Assembly (NCBI GenBank): GCA_017527065.1
Contig: JAFXQO010000062.1
Location: 1 to 64,000 of the forward strand
Reading direction: 5' to 3'
Source: Clostridia bacterium
GTDB lineage: Bacteria > Bacillota > Clostridia > Christensenellales > Aristaeellaceae
Length of the DNA: 64,000 bases
In this document: positions 17,142-24,341 of the stretch, in pieces
Numbering within the stretch: position 1 is the first letter of the stretch
Layout of the letters: each line of letters starts with the position of its first letter
The notes under the pieces: generated by a model
What the model saw: the letters and a program-made list of their open reading frames with translations, nothing else
What the model was told of the DNA's origin: nothing
Database searches by the model: none
Made by a program: the position numbers and the translations under genes

Positions 17142-17445
17142 AGAGCAGCACCCCTTTCCGGAAGACCTCCTGCTCGATCGTGGGCAGGGCCTTCCGCTTT
17201 TCAAACTTGCTCTCGGTTCCCACCAGGATGTCCACAGGGCGGGTCCTGTCATGGCCGATCGCACGGTATGCCTTTACGGTTTCTTCATGCCAGTTCGTTC
17301 TGCTGTCGTCGACCACGATATAAAAGTCGTAGTCGCTGTCCTCGTCGGGGGTTCCGTAAGCGTATGAACCAAAAAGGTATATCTTCAGGGGGGAAAGCTG
17401 TTCCACCAAACGATCCTTCAGCGCGTAGATTTCTTCGTTAGGCAT
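17134..17445 (-). CDS. Minimal nucleotidyltransferase (MNT) of an MNT-HEPN pair
   Basis: This 103-residue protein is a DNA-polymerase-beta-fold minimal nucleotidyltransferase. The GS motif is at residues 26-27 (FGSYAYGT), DxD at 38-40 (SDYDFYI) and the third acidic residue at Asp72 (RPVDILV). All three metal ligands are intact, so AMPylation of the HEPN partner is plausible. It has its own promoter and is followed by hepT with overlapping ends. In known modules MntA is the antitoxin that modifies HepT. Confidence 0.87.
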   Translation of the reverse strand: MPNEEIYALKDRLVEQLSPLKIYLFGSYAYGTPDEDSDYDFYIVVDDSRTNWHEETVKAYRAIGHDRTRPVDILVGTESKFEKRKALPTIEQEVFRKGVLLYG

Positions 17446-17477
17446 ACGATCATCCCCTTTCCCTGATCTCCACGCCC

Positions 17478-17506
17478 ATTATACCCCATCGCTTCCGAAT
17501 TATCAA
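17478..17506 (-). promoter_or_regulatory. Sigma-A promoter of the MNT-HEPN operon
   Basis: On the minus strand TTGATA (17506-17501) and TATAAT (17483-17478) are 17 bp apart. The -35 overlaps a small inverted repeat (CAAGCC/GGCTTG, 17504-17520) that may end the fumarase transcript. Confidence 0.85.
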
Positions 17507-17522
17507 GCCGGATGGGCTTGTA

Positions 17523-18095
17523 TTATTGCGCTTCGTCCTCTATCTCCGCGCGGTAAGCCGCTGGGCCGGTCTCGTAGAGGTTGCCTCCCTCGCTGTCGAT
17601 CAGCACGATGGCGGGGAAATCCTCGATCTCGAAGCGGTGAATGGCCTCGCTGCCCAGGTCTTCGTAGCAGACCACCTCGCTCTTCTTGATGCGCCGGGCG
17701 ATCAGCGCCGCCGCGCCGCCCACCGCGCCGAAATACACCGCGCCGTATCTCTTCATGGCGTCGATCACGGCCTGGTTCCGCTTGCCCTTGCCGATCATGC
17801 CGGTCAGGCCCAGTTCGATGAGCCGGGGCGCGTAGGAATCCATGCGGTAGCTGGTTGTGGGCCCGGCGGAACCCACGGCGTGGCCGGGGCTGGCCGGGGC
17901 CGGGCCGACGTAGTAGATGACCTGATCCTTCACGTCGATGGGCAGGGGCTTGCCTTCGTCCAGCAGCTGAATGAGCCGCTTGTGGGCGGCGTCGCGGCCG
18001 GTGTAAATGGAGCCTGTGAGCAGCACGGTCTCCCCCGCCCGCAGCGTGCGGGCCGTTTCCCGGGTCAGCGGCAGTCGAATTCTCTTTTCGTTCAT
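17523..18095 (-). CDS. fumB: Class I fumarate hydratase, beta subunit (C-terminal domain)
   Basis: This 190-residue beta subunit is of the two-gene, [4Fe-4S] class I fumarase type; L-tartrate dehydratase beta is the main alternative. Family motifs are GSIYTGRDAAHKR, YYVGPAP, SAGPTTSYRMD and GKGKRN. It begins at ATG 18095, 11 bp after the alpha subunit, behind GGAGGCGAG. The alpha and beta subunits together would interconvert fumarate and malate in the cytoplasm. Tartrate enzyme identity cannot be excluded from sequence alone. Confidence 0.9.
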   Translation of the reverse strand: MNEKRIRLPLTRETARTLRAGETVLLTGSIYTGRDAAHKRLIQLLDEGKPLPIDVKDQVIYYVGPAPASPGHAVGSAGPTTSYRMDSYAPRLIELGLTGMIGKGKRNQAVIDAMKRYGAVYFGAVGGAAALIARRIKKSEVVCYEDLGSEAIHRFEIEDFPAIVLIDSEGGNLYETGPAAYRAEIEDEAQ

Positions 18096-18106
18096 GCCCT
18101 CGCCTC

Positions 18107-18949
18107 CTACAGGGTGGTTTCGGCGTGCCGCGCGCAGTGGCAGCACATGTTCACCGCCACCGGCATGCCGGCGATGTGGGTGGGCCGGTAGTCGATGTTC
18201 ACGGCCAGCGCCGTGGTCGCGCCGCCGATGCCAGCCGGACCGACACCCAGGCGATTGATCGCGGCGAGCAGCTCGTCCTCCAGCGCCGCGTAGCGCGGGT
18301 CGGCGTTGTGGCTGCCAACGGGGCGGGCCGTCATGCGCTTGGCCGTCAGCGCGGCCTGCTCGAAGGTGCCCCCCACGCCCACGCCCACGATCACCGGCGG
18401 GCAGGGGTTCGGCCCGGCCTCGGCGACCGTTTCGATCACGAACCGCTTCATGCCCTCCACCCCGGCGGCGGGCGGAAACATGCGGATGCGGCTCATGTTC
18501 TCGCTGCCGAAGCCCTTGGGCGTGAAAAGGATATGGATCCTGTCGCCCGGCACCAGCCTCATGTGGATCACGGCGGGTGTATTGTCGCCGGTGTTCACGC
18601 GCTCAAACATGGGCTCGGCCACCACCGACTTGCGCAGATACCCGTCCCGGTAGGCCTCCCGCACGGCGTCGTTCACGGCTTCCTCGAAGGGGCCGATGAT
18701 GTGAACCTCCTGCCCGATCTCGAAGAAAAACACCGCCATGCCCGTGTCCTGGCAGATGGCGACGGATTCCGCCCGCGCGATCTCATAGCTTTCGGCGATC
18801 TGTTCGAGTACGCCGCGGGCGGCGGCGCTCCTCTCCCGGCCGATGCCGGCGCGGATCGCCGCCTCAATGTCCGGCCCGATCCGGTAGCTGGCCTCGTAAA
18901 TCAGGCGCACGGCGGCTTCCCTGATGACGGACGACGGTATTTCCCTCAT
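18107..18949 (-). CDS. fumA: Class I fumarate hydratase, alpha subunit (N-terminal domain)
   Basis: This 280-residue alpha subunit carries the cluster ligands: Cys66 in ICQDTGM, a Cys in NPCPPVIVG, and the C-terminal MCCHCARH region. GVGVGGTFEQAALTAKR is another family motif. The start is ATG 18949, directly behind GGAGGAG. Only about 24 bp separate it from the T-run of the terminator after the GH130 gene, and no promoter fits in that gap, so expression depends on readthrough or on a promoter inside GH130. The oxygen-sensitive cluster suits an anaerobe. Confidence 0.92.
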   Translation of the reverse strand: MREIPSSVIREAAVRLIYEASYRIGPDIEAAIRAGIGRERSAAARGVLEQIAESYEIARAESVAICQDTGMAVFFFEIGQEVHIIGPFEEAVNDAVREAYRDGYLRKSVVAEPMFERVNTGDNTPAVIHMRLVPGDRIHILFTPKGFGSENMSRIRMFPPAAGVEGMKRFVIETVAEAGPNPCPPVIVGVGVGGTFEQAALTAKRMTARPVGSHNADPRYAALEDELLAAINRLGVGPAGIGGATTALAVNIDYRPTHIAGMPVAVNMCCHCARHAETTL

Positions 18950-18972
18950 GGCTTTTCTCCTCCGAATGTCGC

Positions 18973-19002
18973 AGAAAAGGGGCGGCGCGCGCACGCCGCC
19001 CC
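18973..19002 (-). terminator. Intrinsic terminator after the GH130 gene
   Basis: GGGGCGGCG (18979-18987) pairs with CGCCGCCCC (18994-19002), loop of 6. On the minus strand the stem is followed by TTTTCTGC. Confidence 0.85.
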
Positions 19003-19027
19003 GAAGCGGATCAAGCGCAGCGAGCCC

Positions 19028-20020
19028 TTACTTCAAATTGTGCGCCTTCATGTAGTCCACCAGCTCGTCCGCCGTGGTGAAGGCCAGGCCGGTCACGGTG
19101 TCGGCGCAGCCGTAGTAGATGGCGATGCGGCCGGTCGCCGCGTCGGCCAGCGCCGCGCAGGGGAAGGTGACGTTGGGCACGTCGCCCACGCACTCATACA
19201 GCTCCCACGGGGCGAGGATGTAGTCCTTCGTGCGGTACTTCACCTTCCAGGGCTCGTCCAGGTCGAGCAAGGCGCAGCCCATGCGGTAAACGAAGCCGTT
19301 GCAGGTGGTCAGCACGCCATGGTAGATGAGCAGCCAGCCCTCGTCCGTCTCGATGGGCGCGGGGCCGGGGCCCACCTTGGTGGACTGCCAGGCGGACTCG
19401 TTGCCGCCGTAGGTGCCGAACACATAGCGATGGCGTCCCCAGAATTCCAGGTCCTTCGACTGGCTCAGGTAGATGTCGCCGAAGGGGGTGTGGCCGGTGT
19501 CGGAGGGGCGGGACAGCATCATGTACATGCCGTTCACCTTGCGGGGGAACAGCACGCCGTTGCGGTTGTAGGGCAGGAAGGCGTTCTCCAGCTGGTGGAA
19601 GGTCCTGAAATCCTCCGTCCAGGCCACGCCGATGGTGGGTCCATGGTAGCCGTTGCACCAGGTCACGTAGTACTTGCCTTCCAGGGGGATGATGCGGGCG
19701 TCGTAGCGGTACTGGTTGGGGGCGATCTCCGGATCGGCGCCCACCAGGTTCAGCGATTCGTCATCGATCTGCCAATGGATGCCGTCCTTCGAGCGGCCGG
19801 CGAAAAGATCCATGGAGATGGAGCGGCTGTCGCAGCGGAACACGCCGGCGAAGCCGTCCTCAAAGGGCACCACGGCGCTGTTGAACACGCTGTTGGAGCG
19901 CTTGTTGCCGTTGCGGCCGATGATGGGGTTGTCCGTATAGCGCCAGACCGGGTCGGTATAGCCGGCGGGCTTGTCCTGCCAGGGCAGGTTGGGAATCGCG
20001 TTGCCGATGATCTTGGCCAT
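19028..20020 (-). CDS. GH130 beta-mannoside phosphorylase
   Basis: This 330-residue five-bladed beta-propeller protein belongs to GH130, enzymes that split beta-1,4-mannosidic links with phosphate to give mannose 1-phosphate. Visible family features are NSAVVPFEDGFAGVFR, YDARI (where GH130 has its catalytic Asp, usually DPR), VTWCNGYHGPTIG, FGDIYLSQSKDLEFWG and LIYHGVL. The length fits the GH130_2 mannooligosaccharide phosphorylase group better than the longer mannosylglucose phosphorylases. No signal peptide, so it is cytoplasmic. It has its own transcript, ended by a strong terminator, and lies behind marR's terminator. Confidence 0.88.
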   Translation of the reverse strand: MAKIIGNAIPNLPWQDKPAGYTDPVWRYTDNPIIGRNGNKRSNSVFNSAVVPFEDGFAGVFRCDSRSISMDLFAGRSKDGIHWQIDDESLNLVGADPEIAPNQYRYDARIIPLEGKYYVTWCNGYHGPTIGVAWTEDFRTFHQLENAFLPYNRNGVLFPRKVNGMYMMLSRPSDTGHTPFGDIYLSQSKDLEFWGRHRYVFGTYGGNESAWQSTKVGPGPAPIETDEGWLLIYHGVLTTCNGFVYRMGCALLDLDEPWKVKYRTKDYILAPWELYECVGDVPNVTFPCAALADAATGRIAIYYGCADTVTGLAFTTADELVDYMKAHNLK

Positions 20021-20101
20021 GGATGTATTCCTCGCTTTCGAAGTGATGGGGACGCGGCCCTTTTCCGTTGCTTTTTTCTACGCAGCCGCGCCGCTTTCCT
20101 T

Positions 20102-20142
20102 CACAAAAGCCGCCCATGCGGTAAATTTTACCGCATGGGCGG
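20102..20142 (-). terminator. Terminator after the MarR gene
   Basis: A 14-bp perfect stem (20110-20123 with 20129-20142), loop AATTT, is followed on the minus strand by CTTTTGTG. Confidence 0.85.
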
Positions 20143-20154
20143 ATGCGTCTGTCA

Positions 20155-20940
20155 TTACTCTGTCTCTTGTTCCGTTTCCGGCTCAGCTCCGCCGATCAGC
20201 TTCAGCAGCAGGGCGCGCAGGGTGTCCTGCTCCTCCTGGGTGAGCGCGGCGAAGCGGCTGTCGCGCGTTCCGGGCTCGGGAAGGGCTTCGGCCGCCTCAC
20301 GGCCCGCCTCGGTCAGGTGCAGCACCACGCGCCGCCTGTCCTCTCCGTCCGGCTGGCGGGTGAGCAGGCCCTTGGCCTCCAGTTTGGAAATCAGCTCGCT
20401 CAGGCTGCCCGGCTGGACGCCCAGTTCCGCCTGCAGCGCCCGCTGGGAAAGGCCGTCCCACCGCGCCAGGATGCGCAGCACCCGCTCCTGGCTCCCGCCG
20501 GAGCCATCCGAGTGGCGCATGGCGTGCGCGCAGCGGAAGAGCAAACCTGTCAGCGAATCGTCCTCCCCAAAGGGCGGCATGGGGCCATGAGGGCCGCGCG
20601 GGCCGAAACCGCCGCGGAGACCGTGAGAGCCGCGGGGGCCGAAGCCTTCGCGGGGACCGCGCGGGCCATGCGGGCCGAAACCGTCGCGGGGACCGCACGG
20701 GCCAAATTCATCGCCAGGGCCGTGAGGGCCGAACTCGCCGCGCGGGGCAAACCCATCGCGGAAACCGTGCGGGCCTCGCGGGCCACATCCCCGCCCGCCG
20801 CGCACCGGCGGAACAAAGCCGCCGCGCCTTTCAGCCGCGAACGCCATGCCGCGGGGGCAGCGCAGTTCATCGATCGCACAATGTCTGCCGCAGTTCGGGC
20901 AGACGATCCCATTTTTTTCCTGCATAAACATATGTTTCAT
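20155..20940 (-). CDS. MarR-family regulator with N-terminal Cys cluster and GPRG-rich linker
   Basis: This 261-residue protein has three parts. Residues 14-28 hold a C-x2-C-x3-C-x6-C cluster (CPNCGRHC...C), a probable zinc knuckle. Residues about 40-120 are a low-complexity linker of repeated GPRGPHG/GFGP units. Residues about 125-245 form a MarR winged helix (RWDGLSQRALQAELGVQPGS, then a wing with DGEDRRRVVLHLTEAG). ATG 20940 or the nearby ATGs at 20931 and 20925 could start it. A perfect -35 with near-perfect -10 lies upstream, bracketed by TTAGG(T/C)AC elements that may be its own operator. No exporter gene adjoins it; targets are unknown. Confidence 0.83.
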   Translation of the reverse strand: MKHMFMQEKNGIVCPNCGRHCAIDELRCPRGMAFAAERRGGFVPPVRGGRGCGPRGPHGFRDGFAPRGEFGPHGPGDEFGPCGPRDGFGPHGPRGPREGFGPRGSHGLRGGFGPRGPHGPMPPFGEDDSLTGLLFRCAHAMRHSDGSGGSQERVLRILARWDGLSQRALQAELGVQPGSLSELISKLEAKGLLTRQPDGEDRRRVVLHLTEAGREAAEALPEPGTRDSRFAALTQEEQDTLRALLLKLIGGAEPETEQETE

Positions 20941-20968
20941 TCATCCTTTCATTCGCTCATTTTGTTCT

Positions 20969-21037
20969 GTACCTAACGATTATGAGTATAGCGCCTTTTC
21001 CTGAATATGTCAAGGTGCCTAAGTATATATTTACCTA
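20969..21037. promoter_or_regulatory. Candidate MarR operator: repeated TTAGG(T/C)AC elements
   Basis: GTACCTAA (20969-20976), GTGCCTAA (21015-21022) and TTACCTA (21031-21037) are near-identical direct copies. One sits at the transcription start and two directly upstream of the -35 box, as expected for autorepression. No binding data; inferred from repetition. Confidence 0.45.
20985..21013 (-). promoter_or_regulatory. Sigma-A promoter of the MarR gene
   Basis: On the minus strand TTGACA (21013-21008) and TATACT (20990-20985), 17-bp spacer, 45 bp before the most upstream ATG. Confidence 0.88.
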
Positions 21038-21107
21038 TTATTTACTTTTCATCCGGCGCATTTGGGCTGAAAATAGAAAAAGCTGAAACAAAGCAGGAGG
21101 ATATGCT

Positions 21108-22388
21108 ATGCGACTGACGACACGGGGCAGGTATTTCTATCTGGACGGAGAGCCGTTCTTCTGGCTGGGGGACACGGCCTGGCTGCTGTTCTCCCGCCTG
21201 ACCATGGACGAGGCGAAGGCTTACCTGCGCAACCGCGCGGAGAAGGGCTTCACCGTGATCCAGGCGACGCTGGTCCACGCGCCGGGTTACGCCACAATAG
21301 ACGGCAAGCGCGCGCTGCGGGACGACGACTTCGCCGCGCCCGCGGGCGAGGGCTATTGGGAACACGCGCTGGCGGTGGTGCGCCGCGCAAGGGAACTGGG
21401 GCTGTTTATGGCGCTTCTGCCGTCGTGGGGCGGCTTCGTGAAGGACGGCGCGCTGAATGAAAAAAACATTCCCGCCTACGCCGCTTTTCTGGCGGAGACG
21501 TTCGGGCGGGAGGACAACGTGATCTGGCTTGTGGGCGGCGACGTGCGGGGCAGCGCCGCGCCGGAGTCTTTCCGGCTGATCGGGCGCACGCTCAAGCGCC
21601 TCTGTCCGGGACATCTCGCGGGCTTCCATCCCTTCGGGCGCTGCTCCTCGTCGTTCTGGTTCGGCCGCGACGACTGGCTGGACTTCAACATGTTCCAGAG
21701 CGGCCATCGGGACTACGGCCAGAAGTCCATGAGCGCCTGGGACGACAACGATGTTTTCTACGGCGAGGATAATTACCGCTACGTGCAGGAGGACCACAGA
21801 GCCTGCCCGGATAAACCCACATTGGACGGAGAGCCCAGCTACGAGCTCATCCCCCACGGGCTGCACGACGGCTCCCAGCCCTATTGGCAGGCGGCGGACG
21901 TGCGCCGCTACGCCTGGTGGTCGCTGCTCACCGGCGCGGCCGGGCACACCTACGGCGACAACGCGATCATGCAGTTTTTAAAGCCCGGCTTTACTCCCTC
22001 TTACAGCGCGCTGGAAACCTGGGACGAGGCCCTGCATGACCCCGGCAGCGGCCAGATGCGCCACGCCAGGCGGCTGCTCGAACAGTATGACTTCACCACC
22101 GGCCGCAGCGCGCAGGAATTCATCGCCGGGGAAAACGGCGCGCGCCACGGCTACCGCGCCGCCCTGCTCACGCGGAAGGCGCTCCTGGTATACAGTTATG
22201 AGGGAGACGTGATCAGTCTGAATACGGCGCTTTTGCCCTTCGAGCGGCTGGCGTACAGCTGGTTCGACCCGGTCTCCGGCGCGCTCAGCTTTGCCGGAAG
22301 CGCGCCGAAGCGGGAAAAGGCCGATTTCGCCGTGCCGGACCGCCGGGAGGGCGTCAACGACTGGGCGCTGGTGGTGGAGGAAGGATAA
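21108..22388 (+). CDS. GH140/DUF4038-like glycoside hydrolase
   Basis: This 426-residue protein is a (beta/alpha)8-barrel enzyme of the apiosidase-like DUF4038 group. It opens with RYFYLDGEPFFWLGDTAWLLF, the group's signature, then shows IWLVGGDV and LDGEPSYE, whose acidic residues are the likely catalytic pair, and WWSLLTGAAGHTYG. The C-terminal ~90 residues form a beta-sandwich (PFERLAYSWFDPVSG). GH140 removes apiose-linked disaccharides from rhamnogalacturonan II, but the wider group is diverse. There is no signal peptide, so it acts in the cytoplasm. AGGAGG is placed well before ATG 21108. Fits the pectin-related genes (GH105, UxuB, Eda) elsewhere in the window. Confidence 0.75.
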   Translation: MRLTTRGRYFYLDGEPFFWLGDTAWLLFSRLTMDEAKAYLRNRAEKGFTVIQATLVHAPGYATIDGKRALRDDDFAAPAGEGYWEHALAVVRRARELGLFMALLPSWGGFVKDGALNEKNIPAYAAFLAETFGREDNVIWLVGGDVRGSAAPESFRLIGRTLKRLCPGHLAGFHPFGRCSSSFWFGRDDWLDFNMFQSGHRDYGQKSMSAWDDNDVFYGEDNYRYVQEDHRACPDKPTLDGEPSYELIPHGLHDGSQPYWQAADVRRYAWWSLLTGAAGHTYGDNAIMQFLKPGFTPSYSALETWDEALHDPGSGQMRHARRLLEQYDFTTGRSAQEFIAGENGARHGYRAALLTRKALLVYSYEGDVISLNTALLPFERLAYSWFDPVSGALSFAGSAPKREKADFAVPDRREGVNDWALVVEEG

Positions 22389-22391
22389 GTC

Positions 22392-22631
22392 TTATTTGCA
22401 GAAGAAGCTCTTGATCTTGGCGAGCAGTCCGGTCGCCTTGTTCAGGTCGACCTTGCTCAGGTCGATCTTGCCTTTGACGCCTTCGATGACCTGGTTGATC
22501 TGCTCGTCCGGCAGGTCGATGCCGAGGGTCTTTTCCAGCGTCTCGACGGGATTGGTGGCGAACTTCTTCAGCAGGTTCGGGTCGGCCTTCAGCTTGGCGA
22601 TGACGTCGTTGATGATCTTCTGAATATCCAT
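22392..22631 (-). CDS. Small helical protein, unknown function
   Basis: This 79-residue protein is a single helical unit: MDIQKIINDVIAKLKADPNL, then FATNPVETLEKTLGIDLP, then a basic region ending in FFCK. The DPNLLKKFATNP...LGIDLP pattern recalls leader-like or small structural proteins that I have seen in Firmicutes, but I cannot name the family. It has no export signal or double-glycine site. It has a strong promoter of its own and an AAAGGAG site, so it is probably a real and well-expressed gene. Its 3' end abuts the stop of the convergent GH140-like gene with 3 bp between. Confidence 0.75.
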   Translation of the reverse strand: MDIQKIINDVIAKLKADPNLLKKFATNPVETLEKTLGIDLPDEQINQVIEGVKGKIDLSKVDLNKATGLLAKIKSFFCK

Positions 22632-22685
22632 GAGAACATCTCCTTTCGATTATGAACGGCACGGGCCGCCGTCCCTCTGCGCCAT

Positions 22686-22714
22686 ATTATACACGCGTAT
22701 GAAAGAAAATTCAA
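22686..22714 (-). promoter_or_regulatory. Sigma-A promoter of the small helical protein
   Basis: On the minus strand TTGAAT (22714-22709) and TATAAT (22691-22686), 17-bp spacer. Confidence 0.85.
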
Positions 22715-22785
22715 GGCGGGAATAACGCCCCGCGGCCGCTTGTGTTAATCCTTTCGCAAACCGCGGCCAACGCGCGCCGCCCCGC

Positions 22786-22814
22786 TTGCCCCGCCGGGAA
22801 AACTGTGCTATAAT
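22786..22814 (+). promoter_or_regulatory. Sigma-A promoter of the riboswitch-transporter transcript
   Basis: TTGCCC (22786-22791) and TATAAT (22809-22814), 17-bp spacer; transcription would begin near 22822, a few bases before the aptamer. Confidence 0.82.
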
Positions 22815-22826
22815 CGAACCGTTCGA

Positions 22827-22910
22827 ATGAGGGAGTAACAGCCGCGCCTGCGCGCGGAGCCTCGCCGTCAGCACGGATTTTCCCGGCGGGCTTTAATTTG
22901 TGAGACTCAT
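22827..22910 (+). ncRNA. yybP-ykoY (Mn2+) riboswitch aptamer
   Basis: P1 is ATGAG (22827-22831) with CTCAT (22906-22910). Directly inside P1 come GGAGTAAC (consensus GGAGUAgC) at the 5' side and GTGAGA at the 3' side, the two most conserved blocks of the class. The inner stem pairs AGCC-CGCCG (22858-22867, one bulged T) with CGGCGGGCT (22884-22892), and carries CGTCA (22866-22870), the conserved cross-strand loop. The class senses Mn2+ and normally switches on export genes. Assignment is from recognising these conserved blocks; a covariance-model search would settle it. Confidence 0.82.
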
Positions 22911-22920
22911 GTCCGGCTTT

Positions 22921-22976
22921 GCTGTGCATGGGAATCGAAGCGTTTTCAGGTACAGCATGGCTGTGCCTGTTTTTTA
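22921..22976 (+). terminator. Riboswitch expression platform: terminator with competing antiterminator
   Basis: CAGGTACAGC (22947-22956) pairs with GCTGTGCCTG (22960-22969, one G-U) and is followed by TTTTTT (22970-22975), an intrinsic terminator just before the gene's ribosome site. GCTGTGC (22921-22927) can instead pair with GTACAGC (22950-22956), which would break the terminator. This fits a transcriptional on-switch. Confidence 0.75.
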
Positions 22977-22993
22977 TAGGGAGGTTGGTTTTC

Positions 22994-24268
22994 GTGAATC
23001 AGATGACGTTGGCGCTGGCGCTTTTCGGCGTCATGTACGTGCTGCTGCTGGTGTTTTCCGAGAAGCGCTGGATCATCGCGCTGGCCGCGGCGGCGGTGTT
23101 CGTGGCGCTGGGCATACTGCCCCTCTCCGGCGCGCCGGGCGCGATCAACTGGAACGTGCTCATGATGCTCGCCGGCACCATGGCCACGGTGGAGCTGTTC
23201 ATCCAGAGCAAAATGCCCTCGCGCATGGCCGAGGGACTGCTGCGCGTCGTGCCGAACGTGCAATGGGCGGTGGTGGCGCTGAGCGTGTTCTCGGGCGTGG
23301 TGTCCGCGTTTGTGGACAACGTGGCCACCGTGCTGATGGTGGCGCCCGTCGGCCTCGCCGTGGCGAAGCAGATCAAGACGAACCCCATTCCCGTGATCAT
23401 CGCCATCGCCGTTTCCAGCAACCTGCAGGGCGCGGCCACGCTGGTGGGTGACACCACCTCCATATTGCTGGGCAATTACGCGAACATGGGCTTCAACGAC
23501 TTCTTCTGGTTCCATGGCCGGCCCGGCATCGCCTTCGCCGTGGAGGCGGGCGCGCTGATGACCATCCCGGTGCTCCTGTGGCTGTTCCGGCGCGACCGAG
23601 AGCCCGTCGCCCCCGGCCCCTCCACCCCGGTGACGGACTACGTGCCCACCGCGCTGATGTTCGGCACCATCGCGCTGCTGATCGTCGCCTCCCAGTTCCC
23701 GAACAAGCCCGAGATGACCAACGGCTTCATCTGCTGCGGCGTGGCGCTCTTGGGCATCCTGTATGAGACGCTGCGCGGCCGGTCCGCGGAGACCGCCGTG
23801 AGCGTGCTCAAATCCATCGATTATAAGACGCTGCTGCTGCTGGCCGGGCTGTTCATGGTCATCGAGGGGCTCACGGAGGCGGGCGTGATCGACGCCATCG
23901 CCGCGCTGTTCGTGAAGCTGGGCAGCGGCTCCGTGCCGCTCATGTACGTGATGATCGTGGCCGTCTCCGTGCTGCTCTCCGCCTTCATCGACAACATCCC
24001 CTACGTGGCGACGATGCTGCCCGTCGTCACCTCCATCGCCGCCATGCTGGGGATCGAGCCGTATCTGTTCTGCTTCGGCCTGCTCATCGGCGCGACGCTG
24101 GGCGGCAACATCACGCCCGTGGGCGCGTCGGCCAACATCGCGGGCATCGGCATACTGCAGAAGGAGGGCTATAAGGTCGCCACGAAGGACTTCCTGCGCA
24201 TCGGCATTCCCTTCACGCTGATCGCCGCCGCGGTCGGCGCGCTGGTGGTGTGGCTCGTGTGGGCGTGA
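22994..24268 (+). CDS. ArsB/NhaD (IT superfamily) membrane transporter, riboswitch-controlled
   Basis: This 424-residue protein has 10-12 hydrophobic segments and the two repeated halves of the ArsB/NhaD/CitM (ion transporter) superfamily. The first repeat contains FVDNVATVLMVAP and ISSNLQGAATLVGD-like sequence (VSSNLQGAATLVGDTTSI); the second contains FIDNIPYVATMLPV and LGGNITPVGASANI. These Asn/Asp/Gly-rich re-entrant segments line the substrate path. The start is GTG 22994, 9 bp after GGGAGG; ATG 23003 is possible. By family it could move arsenite, Na+ or a dicarboxylate, but control by a yybP-ykoY riboswitch argues for Mn2+ efflux. Confidence 0.85.
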   Translation: MNQMTLALALFGVMYVLLLVFSEKRWIIALAAAAVFVALGILPLSGAPGAINWNVLMMLAGTMATVELFIQSKMPSRMAEGLLRVVPNVQWAVVALSVFSGVVSAFVDNVATVLMVAPVGLAVAKQIKTNPIPVIIAIAVSSNLQGAATLVGDTTSILLGNYANMGFNDFFWFHGRPGIAFAVEAGALMTIPVLLWLFRRDREPVAPGPSTPVTDYVPTALMFGTIALLIVASQFPNKPEMTNGFICCGVALLGILYETLRGRSAETAVSVLKSIDYKTLLLLAGLFMVIEGLTEAGVIDAIAALFVKLGSGSVPLMYVMIVAVSVLLSAFIDNIPYVATMLPVVTSIAAMLGIEPYLFCFGLLIGATLGGNITPVGASANIAGIGILQKEGYKVATKDFLRIGIPFTLIAAAVGALVVWLVWA

Positions 24269-24276
24269 GTTTGCCC

Positions 24277-24305
24277 TTGTGCGCGCCGCGCAGGCGTTGT
24301 ATAAT
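24277..24305 (+). promoter_or_regulatory. Sigma-A promoter of the KDPG aldolase gene
   Basis: TTGTGC (24277-24282) and TATAAT (24300-24305), 17-bp spacer. Confidence 0.7.
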
Positions 24306-24341
24306 GAGGTCAGTGAAAAAACGATAAGGAGTGAACGTCCA

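Noticed and set aside
16734..17264. A longer HEPN protein starting near 17264
   Set aside because: The extra N-terminal 41 residues are translated from the MNT gene in another frame; the ATG at 17141 fits the HEPN fold and the usual overlap.
20575..20790. Short DNA repeats in the marR gene, considered as a CRISPR or tandem-repeat array
   Set aside because: They are imperfect codon-level repeats encoding GPRG/GFGP units within an intact reading frame, without unique spacers of constant length.
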